Below, one piece after another: positions 45,003 through 51,191 of a stretch of 64,000 bases of DNA. The translations under genes were made by a program, and so were the position numbers. Position 1 is the stretch's first letter. Every line of letters begins with the position of its first letter. Origin of the DNA: Pedobacter schmidteae (GTDB lineage: Bacteria > Bacteroidota > Bacteroidia > Sphingobacteriales > Sphingobacteriaceae); assembly GCF_900564155.1 (NCBI RefSeq), contig NZ_LS999839.1:3841097-3905096 (forward strand). Reading direction: 5' to 3'. The notes beneath the pieces are model-generated. The model worked only from the letters and a program-made list of their open reading frames with translations. It had not been told where the DNA came from and did not search any database.

Positions 45003-45069
45003 GTAATATCAAAAAATGCCAGGCTATGGTATTAGCGCTGCGCTGTGATCTAAATAGTGAAGTGCTGTG

Positions 45070-45091
45070 GTTCAGATCTGAACTCTTTTTT
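45070..45091 (+). terminator. Terminator-like palindrome with T-run
   Basis: GTTCAGATCTGAAC is a 14-bp perfect palindrome followed by C-TTTTTT. With the next palindrome it forms a composite element also present at 36897-36938. Confidence 0.6.
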
Positions 45092-45105
45092 GTTCCAAAT
45101 GGAAC
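45092..45105. promoter_or_regulatory. Palindrome GTTCCAAATGGAAC, copy 2
   Basis: Identical to 36925-36938 and again directly after a hairpin with a T-run, here 76 bp before the gene at 45181. Shared flanks (TTTTTT before, TTTAT after) show that the two loci carry the same element. Confidence 0.5.
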
Positions 45106-45180
45106 TTTATTTCCCCCGATTTGGAACCCTGTAAAAGGACTATCCCTCCTTATCTTTAGGTAAAGAATAAAGGAGGATTT

Positions 45181-45558
45181 ATGCGTAAATATTTACTACT
45201 GCTGGATTTGTACTTAATGAAAAACAGGGAGGTAAGCCTGGTGCTTAAAAGTGGTTATACTTCTGCACGAATTGAGCGGTTTTGCAATGCCCTACAGTTT
45301 GTAGGGAGGATGAAACAGTTGAGCAAGGCTATTGATACAGGTGCCAATCAGGATTGCGCTTATGAACTGAGAAATTTTAAAGGATTGGAATGGATACTGG
45401 CCTGTAGATTTGCGAAGGGTGTTGTTGCATTGGAGCTATGGTTTGAGCAGCTTGGGTTTTGTGAAAAATTGGAAATGCCGTTTGACTGGAAAGGAAGCGC
45501 GCAGGAGTTTAGGGATGCGGTAGACAGGATGATCAGAAGATTGCCGAAATTTTTTTAG
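45181..45558 (+). CDS. Protein of unknown function, 125 residues
   Basis: This soluble protein has a helical N-terminal half with an HTH-like run (LVLKSGYTSARIERFCNALQ) and a mixed C-terminal half. Unrecognised. An unusually good Shine-Dalgarno sequence (AAAGGAGG, 6 bp before the ATG) is present, which is rare in Bacteroidota and fixes the start. It ends 9 bp before the Crp-like gene at 45568, so they form one unit. Confidence 0.62.
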   Translation: MRKYLLLLDLYLMKNREVSLVLKSGYTSARIERFCNALQFVGRMKQLSKAIDTGANQDCAYELRNFKGLEWILACRFAKGVVALELWFEQLGFCEKLEMPFDWKGSAQEFRDAVDRMIRRLPKFF

Positions 45559-45567
45559 TTGTTTGTT

Positions 45568-46182
45568 ATGAGAGACGAACTTAAACATTGGCTGATTGAA
45601 CAATATCTGCTACCCGCCCTTGACCTGACCGTAAAAAATAATACTGATGTGTTGGCTGAATTGTATCAGTCTATTAAGTTGCTGCGTGTTGTGAAATATC
45701 AGGTGCTGGAAACTCCGGAGGACGAGGGCAGACTTTGGCTGCCTATAGATGCCATGGTACATGCTTATCATTATTGTGAGGTGGGGCAGTGCCCGCAAGG
45801 CATCAGGATATGGAGAAAGCTGGAATTGATTTTGCAACCTGCCAGCTTGTTTGGGCAGCAGCCGCTAACCGATTATATAGAGACATTGGAAGGGGGCAGG
45901 GTGCTTTCTATTGGTTACCCGGTGTTGAGAAAGTTAATGGCCGGTTGCCCGCCCTTGTTTGGTGCTTTGCTGAAGGCCGGGATAGCTAATGAAAGATATT
46001 ATCACCAGCAGAGTAAGTTGTTGCAAATGTCAAATAGCGCGCGTTTGCTGGTGCTTAAAAAAGAAATCCCCTTGTTTATCAGGATAGCTTGTCAGCGATT
46101 GGTGGCGATGCATACAGGGATGCCTTTGCGGACTTACTGCGATCAGCTGAAAAAGATGAACAGGAAGAAGAAACCGGCATGA
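45568..46182 (+). CDS. Crp/Fnr-like protein, divergent
   Basis: The ATG at 45568 gives 204 residues; a TTG three codons upstream is unlikely. The N-terminal half is helical. Residues ~55-120 could be a degenerate cNMP-binding roll (LWLPIDAMVHAYHYCEVGQC). The C-terminal ~50 residues are basic (IACQRLVAMHTGMPLRTYCD). It resembles the Crp-like proteins at 35273 and 36296 in size and context, but the assignment is weak. It is probably cotranscribed with 45181 and perhaps with the DUF6266 gene at 46261. Confidence 0.5.
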   Translation: MRDELKHWLIEQYLLPALDLTVKNNTDVLAELYQSIKLLRVVKYQVLETPEDEGRLWLPIDAMVHAYHYCEVGQCPQGIRIWRKLELILQPASLFGQQPLTDYIETLEGGRVLSIGYPVLRKLMAGCPPLFGALLKAGIANERYYHQQSKLLQMSNSARLLVLKKEIPLFIRIACQRLVAMHTGMPLRTYCDQLKKMNRKKKPA

Positions 46183-46260
46183 TGCCGTGCTGATGCTATC
46201 GTTGCTAACCACAGCTAAAAAAGGTTGCAAATGTCATTTCACCCATTAAATTTTTAGATT

Positions 46261-46905
46261 ATGGGAACGTATAAAAAAGGCGTCCTCGGGCCATTTCGAG
46301 GTAAGGTTGGTACAGTGATAGGTGCCATATGGAACGGGATACACTACATGCGGAGTTTGCCGGATGTGAGTGCGGATAACCCAACACAGGCACAGTTAAA
46401 TGTGAGGGCCAGGTTTGCAATGGTTAACGAATTTTTGAAGGGCTTAAAGCCTCTGATAAAAGTTGGCTACCAGCAGTTTAATAATGGAACGACACCAATG
46501 AATGCTGCTTCGGCTTATCATTTGAAAAATGCTGTTACCGGAACAAGTATGCTAAATTATGCCATTGATTACCAGAAGGTGATGTTTAGCGTAGGGAATT
46601 TGCGGAAGCCGCTGGATACAGCAACAGCCGCTACAGCGCCTGCGCAGGTTGACTTTAGCTGGCAGAACAATGCACCCGCCGGTAGTACAGGTGGTACGGA
46701 TAGGGCCAGCTTTTTGGTGTACAGCCCGGCGAAGAAGGAGTTTGTTGTTTTATCTGACGCAGCCGCACGCTCGGCACTGACCTATGTGTTGCAGTTGCCG
46801 CCGGAGTTTAGTGGTGATACCGTAGAATGCTGGATGGCGTTTACGAGTGTTGATGGCAAGGAAGTTTCGGATAGTGTGTATGTAGCACAACAGATTATAA
46901 TTTAG
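46261..46905 (+). CDS. DUF6266 family protein
   Basis: This 214-residue protein has the family's characteristic start (GTYKKGVLGPFRGKVGTVIG, then WNGIHYMRSLP) and a beta-rich C-terminal half ending VYVAQQIII. DUF6266 proteins are common and often multicopy in Sphingobacteriaceae; their function is not known to me. The stop codon lies inside the first unit of a 45-bp tandem repeat, so the C-terminus may be a recent change. Confidence 0.8.
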   Translation: MGTYKKGVLGPFRGKVGTVIGAIWNGIHYMRSLPDVSADNPTQAQLNVRARFAMVNEFLKGLKPLIKVGYQQFNNGTTPMNAASAYHLKNAVTGTSMLNYAIDYQKVMFSVGNLRKPLDTATAATAPAQVDFSWQNNAPAGSTGGTDRASFLVYSPAKKEFVVLSDAAARSALTYVLQLPPEFSGDTVECWMAFTSVDGKEVSDSVYVAQQIII

Positions 46906-46986
46906 CATCACTCCTCACAGGCTGCGCCAGCCAGGTTCCTGATAATTTAGCATCACTCCTCATAGGCTGCGCCAGCCAGGTGCCTG
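46897..46986 (+). repeat. Two tandem 45-bp repeats across the DUF6266 stop
   Basis: Units at 46897-46941 and 46942-46986 begin ATAATTTAGCATCACTCCTC and contain GGCTGCGCCAGCCAGG, itself a small palindrome (GGCTG-CGC-CAGCC). The units differ at a few positions. Confidence 0.8.
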
Positions 46987-47222
46987 AAGGGGCACAGCCT
47001 GACAAGGCCTGTTCGGAGGATGCAAAATTATTGCTGATTGCGGGGAGTAGAGTTGCTATCTAATTGCGGGGTGCAGAGTTACTATCTGATTGTGGGGAGC
47101 AGAGTTGTTATCTGAGAGCGAGGAGCAGAGTCCGAGGAGTGGTGTTGCTGATGAGTAGCAGAACAAAGCTGGTGAACAGGTTTCACCGGCTTTCTAAAAT
47201 TGGAAAACTAAAAAGGAATAGG
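46906..47222. other. Repeat-rich spacer without a credible gene
   Basis: This holds the end of the 45-bp repeats and a 26-bp tandem repeat. Open frames through the 26-bp repeat exist only because the repeat lacks stops in one frame, so they are not called as coding. Confidence 0.6.
47037..47137 (+). repeat. 26-bp tandem repeat, about 3.5 units
   Basis: Units start at 47037, 47063, 47089 and 47115 (partial), pattern ATTGCGGGGAGNAGAGTTGN then TATCTG. Units differ by one to four bases. A likely length-variable locus. Confidence 0.75.
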
Positions 47223-47594
47223 ATGAGAAATTTGAGTTTAAAAGTCGGTAGAAGGCCGGAATTGAGGTATATAGAATATGTCTTAGTAGCTGTAATTGCC
47301 CTGTTGTTGTGGTTTTTAGGGCCTAAGTTATTTGCCTTGCCCAATGGCAATTCTGAAGAAATAGCTACCAGTATTGGCTTAATGGTGCTGCTTTCGATGA
47401 TCACTTTTGCTTTGGTGCTTGGCCTGGTAGGTTGGCTGATGCATAGGTTTTGGTTGAATATGGGCTTGCCAGCCCTGGAAGAAATGGTATTGGAGTTTAG
47501 AACATTGGAATTATGGGAACAACTAAAATTTTCTGTGGCCTTGTTTGCCTTGCTGTTATTGGCCTGTGTGGGGTGCATTATTGCGGTGGTGTAG
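47223..47594 (+). CDS. Small membrane protein of unknown function
   Basis: The ATG at 47223 (preceded by AAAAGGAATAGG) gives 123 residues. Longer in-frame extensions run back into the 26-bp repeat and are unlikely. Three membrane segments are visible (~15-35, ~50-72, ~95-120). The amphipathic loop with GLPALEEMVLEFRTL resembles phage or secretion accessory membrane proteins only vaguely. The family is not recognised. It overlaps the long frame of the CHAP-like gene. Confidence 0.6.
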   Translation: MRNLSLKVGRRPELRYIEYVLVAVIALLLWFLGPKLFALPNGNSEEIATSIGLMVLLSMITFALVLGLVGWLMHRFWLNMGLPALEEMVLEFRTLELWEQLKFSVALFALLLLACVGCIIAVV

Positions 47595-48094
47595 CGGTTC
47601 CGGATCAAGTACGGAATGACGGCAAGGGAGCGCGTGTATTTGTTGTAAAAACTAAAAAAGAGAATTATGAAAACGTTATTAAAATCGCCCGAAAAGAAAT
47701 CGGGGTTAGGGAAAAAGGTTGTCAAAATTGTGGTGCGCGTATTAGAGACTATCTTAACTGTGTGGGCATCAAATCGCCTGCACCGTACTGTGCGGCGTGG
47801 GTAAGCTGGTGCTTTGCTCAGGCAGGCTATCCACAACCGAGAACGGCGTGGAGCCCTGCATTATTTCCGGCTGCCAGAGTGGTAAAAGCGCCGGAACCAG
47901 CGATTGTGTTTGGGATTTATTTTCCGAAACTGAAACGCATTGCGCACGTTGGTTTGGTAGCGCGATTGCAGGGCGACTGGATTGTCGCCCTGGAAGCCAA
48001 CACCAATGTGGCAGGAAGCAGGGAAGGGCAGGGCGTGTATGAAAGGTTACGTCATAAAAGGACCATTCATCGCTATGCGGATTGGTTGAAGTAG
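47513..48094 (+). CDS. CHAP-like peptidoglycan amidase, start uncertain and possibly frameshifted
   Basis: The open frame gives up to 193 residues. The conserved part begins near 47675 (VIKIARKEIGVREKGCQNCG). It includes a catalytic-type cysteine in PAPYCAAWVSWCF and a histidine in RIAHVGLVARL, the CHAP/NlpC-like pair. Such enzymes cut peptidoglycan peptides. The frame's ATG at 47513 lies inside the previous gene and the stretch after it reads through a palindromic repeat (PDQVRND), so it is doubtful. A better-placed ATG at 47667 (MKTLLK) is in another frame. One extra A in the run at 47681-47684 would join it to IARKEIGV. The gene may therefore carry a 1-base deletion. Confidence 0.6.
   Translation: MGTTKIFCGLVCLAVIGLCGVHYCGGVAVPDQVRNDGKGARVFVVKTKKENYENVIKIARKEIGVREKGCQNCGARIRDYLNCVGIKSPAPYCAAWVSWCFAQAGYPQPRTAWSPALFPAARVVKAPEPAIVFGIYFPKLKRIAHVGLVARLQGDWIVALEANTNVAGSREGQGVYERLRHKRTIHRYADWLK
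47598..47621. repeat. CCGGATC-type palindromic repeat, copy B
   Basis: TTCCG, spacer GATCAAGTA and CGGAA, followed by TGACG. It matches copy A at 38620 in spacer start and right flank, while the stem arms differ in a compensating way. Confidence 0.5.
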
Positions 48095-48203
48095 TTGCGA
48101 GAACTGCTGAAAAAGTTCTTTGACATATTAAAATTTAAAAATTGAGTTAATGAGAAGAACACCAGGTATTATTATATTCAAAAGATGGAATAGAACTTTC
48201 CTA

Positions 48204-48581
48204 TCATAAACTCTCTAAATCAGATTCTGTGTGCATAGCGCAAACCCATCCGTCATTTTTCTTTACCCATGTGGATGTACAAGCACACTTAAGTGCCGAT
48301 TTTTGTCCGTCAAGAGTATATTCGAGTTCGATTATGTAAGCAATAATTGCAGTGCTTTCATGAATTGTTTGGGATTCAATGCCTGAAATCTCCAGGATTT
48401 TTATTGGTTTGTTAATACCAGATTCAAACATCGTTTGAAAAGTAGCTTCGTCTACGCTTCTTACACCCTGTTTCCCGGCTACAATGCAGGGAAAGTGCGT
48501 TAGATTTTTTACGGTATTAAAGTCACGATTTTCCATCGCTTGCCAATATTTTTTTTCAAATTCCAGAATTTGAGTTTCCAT
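48204..48581 (-). CDS. NTF2-like / DUF4440 (SnoaL-type) protein
   Basis: This 125-residue cytoplasmic protein has the helix-then-sheet pattern of the NTF2-like fold: EFEKKYWQAMENRDFNTVKN, the TSTWVKKNDGWVCAMHTESD end and the conserved tryptophans. DUF4440 members include small ligand-binding proteins and isomerase-like enzymes. Substrate unknown. It stands alone, with gene-free flanks. Confidence 0.75.
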   Translation of the reverse strand: METQILEFEKKYWQAMENRDFNTVKNLTHFPCIVAGKQGVRSVDEATFQTMFESGINKPIKILEISGIESQTIHESTAIIAYIIELEYTLDGQKSALKCACTSTWVKKNDGWVCAMHTESDLESL

Positions 48582-48759
48582 GTCTTTTAGTTTATGTTAT
48601 ACTTTGTTTTCTAAGGGGAGAGTGTTGGGGCTAAAAGTGGCTTAAACGCGGTTTTTTCTGTCCTCCTTAAAACAACGGTAACTTAAAAAGGTTTTTTCGA
48701 CGCATTACCCCGAAATGGCGAAAAAAGTCGAATTTATGGCCTCTTGTGATTGTTTCCGC

Positions 48760-49347
48760 TTACTCAACTTCTTTTGCCGACCGCTCGGTTGCCATTTTGC
48801 TGCCTGGACTCTTTAACAGGAACCTGGCTTCCTCCAGATTTTTGCGAAATACTTTAAGTTGCTTACTGGCAAAGGATACGATGGACGTATCGCCAAAAAG
48901 AGTACCTTTTTCCAGTAAGGCTATTGCCTGTGTATGGTCATCAACGCTCATTGACAAATATTTTTTTTCAAAAGCATTATTACCTACTTTTTTCAAAGAG
49001 GAGATAGATTTATCGGGTACAAATGTAGCAGAATCAGTGAGTGTAATGTTCCTCACATCAGCAAATGGCTTCATATCACTATAAGCCAGGATACAGGCAT
49101 CCATAACTTTGATGGCATATTCCCTTATTTTGGAATCCTTAGATTTCACTTTGGCTAGTTTTGAGAGATTGATTTCCCTGGCAGTGGTATGGGCAAGCTG
49201 CTTAAAAAACTGTTCGGTGCTGAGCGTATCTTGCTCAAGGGCAAAGCTGGTATTGTTTTTTTTAACCGGACTTTTGTAACTGACACCGCTTATTGCGATG
49301 CAGCATGCTGCTATTGTTGCAATAGCATAGTTTTTTAAATTTTTCAT
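48760..49347 (-). CDS. DUF4142-like exported protein
   Basis: This 195-residue protein has a signal peptide (IATIAACCIAISGVSYK). The mature part is helical with ferritin-like spacing (QFFKQLAHTTAREINLSKLA, IREYAIKVMDACILAYSDMK), as in DUF4142 proteins. These are typically periplasmic and stress-induced; their biochemical role is unknown. It lies 23 bp downstream of the ECF sigma gene at 49371 and is probably cotranscribed with it. Confidence 0.72.
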   Translation of the reverse strand: MKNLKNYAIATIAACCIAISGVSYKSPVKKNNTSFALEQDTLSTEQFFKQLAHTTAREINLSKLAKVKSKDSKIREYAIKVMDACILAYSDMKPFADVRNITLTDSATFVPDKSISSLKKVGNNAFEKKYLSMSVDDHTQAIALLEKGTLFGDTSIVSFASKQLKVFRKNLEEARFLLKSPGSKMATERSAKEVE

Positions 49348-49370
49348 AACTATGGATTAAAAGTTGAACA

Positions 49371-49961
49371 TTAATCTTTTTTGAAATCTTCAGCATACAT
49401 CTTTAATATTTTTTTTAGCTCATTTCGGGCATAGTGTATCCGTGTTTTAACTGTTCCAATAGGTATCTTAAGCATTTTAGCGATCTCCTGATATTTGTAC
49501 CCTTCAAAATACTTTATAAAGGGTGTTACAAATTCCGGGCGAACCTTACTTAGCGCGCAGCGAATATCGTCCAGGGTACATTTTGTGATGGCCAAATTTT
49601 TGGAGGCTGAGGGATAAAGCTGGGCTGAACTGATGGGCTCATTGCTGGCGATCAATTTTTTTTCACGTACCCTTTTGTGGTAGTTATTGATGAAAGTATT
49701 TTTTAATATGCTTCGAAGCCAGCCTTTGTAATTGCTTCCGGGCTGATACTTTGACGAGAATTTAATGGCTTTGAGCATGGTTTCCTGAACAAGATCGCGG
49801 GCATCGTCCGTGTTTTTTGTAAATGCGAAGGCAAATGTTTCGAGGCTTTCCTGCTGCAGGCAAAGTTCATTAAGTTGATTATTGATTAATGTTTTCTTAG
49901 GGAGGATTGTATTGTGGCTGTATTTTTGAATTTTTAAAAATTTGAGAGGACTTCCGTGCAT
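49371..49961 (-). CDS. ECF-type RNA polymerase sigma factor
   Basis: The frame stays open to 50036, but that part overlaps the response-regulator gene. The ATG at 49961 gives 196 residues with region 2 starting normally (ELCLQQESLETFAFAFTKNT, DDARDLVQETMLKAIKFSSK). Region 4 is at ~135-185 (YKYQEIAKMLKIPIGTVKTR). It overlaps the end of the response-regulator gene by 65 bp, so translation is likely coupled. No anti-sigma gene is visible. The receiver protein upstream and the DUF4142-like gene downstream suggest a stress circuit, which is inference. Confidence 0.82.
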   Translation of the reverse strand: MHGSPLKFLKIQKYSHNTILPKKTLINNQLNELCLQQESLETFAFAFTKNTDDARDLVQETMLKAIKFSSKYQPGSNYKGWLRSILKNTFINNYHKRVREKKLIASNEPISSAQLYPSASKNLAITKCTLDDIRCALSKVRPEFVTPFIKYFEGYKYQEIAKMLKIPIGTVKTRIHYARNELKKILKMYAEDFKKD

Positions 49962-50304
49962 GCGTGTTAAGTATTTGAAACAATACTTCCAGATCAAAAG
50001 GTTTGGGAATATAGCCGTCAAAGCCAAATTGCGCATAAATGGTACTGATGTTGTTATTACAACTTATTGCCAGCACCGGAAGCGTGGGGTATATTGATTT
50101 AATTTTACGCCGCATCAGGACGGATTCGGCACCCATACCTATAAAATCCAGTACCATTACAGTTGGACGAATGATTTTGATCATAGCGAGCAAACGCTTA
50201 TCGCATTTGGCTACCAACACTACATTAAAGCCTTCAGCTTCAAGAGAAAGTTTCAATACATCTCTGATGGATTCATCAGCTTCCTGGATCAGAATTTTTT
50301 TCAT
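49897..50304 (-). CDS. Single-domain response regulator
   Basis: The ATG at 50304 gives 135 residues; an upstream in-frame ATG would add 11 residues before the usual receiver start. It has a receiver domain with phospho-acceptor Asp in VMVLDFIGMG and the conserved lysine in DGYIPKPFD. The acidic pair normally near the N-terminus is degenerate (KILIQEADESIR). There is no output domain; a basic tail follows. Its gene overlaps the ECF sigma gene at 49371, so it may control that sigma factor directly or indirectly. Confidence 0.78.
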   Translation of the reverse strand: MKKILIQEADESIRDVLKLSLEAEGFNVVLVAKCDKRLLAMIKIIRPTVMVLDFIGMGAESVLMRRKIKSIYPTLPVLAISCNNNISTIYAQFGFDGYIPKPFDLEVLFQILNTHARKSSQIFKNSKIQPQYNPP

Positions 50305-50633
50305 GATTTTAACCTTTTTTGGAATCAGGTCAAACAAGCATAGGCTTACCGGAGATTCATTCTTAATTCATCCGGGTATTCATCTGCACAAATCTGGTCC
50401 GCTCCGGATGTCCTTCAGCGCGTTTACTGGAGGAGCAAAAAACAATTGATGAAGGATAGCATCACTTATGCATTTGCTTTGGCCTTCACATTATATAACG
50501 CTTACAAATAAAAAATGTTTTGTCTGTTTTTTTTGAATACAAATTTAGATGATTTCAGTGGGATTTGCAGCTTAGTTGTTTTTTGACAAACCTTTTATAT
50601 TGTCGCATGTTAAAGCCATACAATTAAATTATT
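50305..50633. other. Divergent promoter region
   Basis: 329 bp between the response-regulator gene (minus) and the small gene at 50634 (plus). AT-rich. No gene or strong inverted repeat is seen. Confidence 0.5.
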
Positions 50634-50816
50634 ATGATGATGGAGACTAAGATCAAAATGCAAAAGCAGACTAAACCAACAAGTACAGCCAAACAAGGAC
50701 CCCGGGATTATTATTTTCATCCTGATGAGGATTTTCGAGAAGACTGGGATTGGGGAAAGGCCAAAAAGATTGCCGGCAAGGCATTATCCAAACGGACAAA
50801 TCAATATGAAATATAA
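50634..50816 (+). CDS. Small basic protein of unknown function, 60 residues
   Basis: This small protein starts at one of three ATGs (50634, 50637, 50640; the last two are separated by one codon). It is Lys/Thr-rich at the N-terminus and has a striking DYYFHPDEDFREDWDWGKAK segment. No signal peptide, no recognised family. It is followed after 22 bp by the DUF6496-like gene at 50839, another small protein, so both may be expressed together, perhaps in stress. Confidence 0.5.
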   Translation: MMMETKIKMQKQTKPTSTAKQGPRDYYFHPDEDFREDWDWGKAKKIAGKALSKRTNQYEI

Positions 50817-50838
50817 TTTATAATGTAAATCAAAAATC

Positions 50839-51015
50839 ATGGCAAAGTATTCAGAAAAGGCATCCGAGAAAGTAGAAAAAACAATGCATGAGATGAAAGA
50901 AGGTAAACTCAAATCAGGTAGTGGTAACAAGTATCCCTATGCTAATATTGATGAAGAAAGATTGTTTGGGTCAATTTCTAGAATGCTTTTTTGGTACGTA
51001 ATTTTTTATAATTGA
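50839..51015 (+). CDS. DUF6496-like small protein with altered C-terminus
   Basis: This 58-residue protein is not a simple full-length family member. The N-terminal half (MAKYSEKASEKVEKTMHEMK then EGKLKSGSG) matches the DUF6496 family as I recall it. The usual Lys/Ala-rich end (with QAIAIGLSEAR) is replaced by NKYPYANIDEERLFGSISRM and a hydrophobic tail that overlaps the convergent KTSC gene by 38 bp. It may be a truncated or fused form. Function of the family unknown. Confidence 0.55.
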   Translation: MAKYSEKASEKVEKTMHEMKEGKLKSGSGNKYPYANIDEERLFGSISRMLFWYVIFYN

Positions 51016-51190
51016 AATGACCTTTAATGTAACGATTAAAAAATCGGCCCTTTGATGCAGCTGTGTGTAGTCCATTAACTACACCGACAGGAACAGCTTT
51101 ATATACATAGGTGATTCCCGATACAAATGTGATGAAGAGAACCTGCTTTTCCTCTTCATAACTGAAATATTTGATAACAGAGGAGGGCAT
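50978..51190 (-). CDS. KTSC-domain protein
   Basis: This 70-residue protein is a single KTSC domain (SSVIKYFSYEEEKQVLFITF, YVYKAVPVGVVNGLHTAASK, GRFFNRYIKGHF), named after similarity to the C-terminus of lysyl-tRNA synthetase. It is thought to be a nucleic-acid-binding fold. It lies 1 bp after ligD in the same orientation and is probably in the ku-ligD unit, suggesting a role with DNA repair, which is inference. Confidence 0.8.
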   Translation of the reverse strand: MPSSVIKYFSYEEEKQVLFITFVSGITYVYKAVPVGVVNGLHTAASKGRFFNRYIKGHFNYKKLRTKKAF

Positions 51191-51191
51191 T

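Noticed and set aside
46897..47137. CRISPR array
   Set aside because: Repeats are directly adjacent without unique spacers, have two different unit lengths and no cas gene is present.
47064..47222. N-terminal extension of the membrane protein at 47223
   Set aside because: The extension is encoded by the 26-bp tandem repeat and by sequence without typical coding features; ATG 47223 gives a normal protein.
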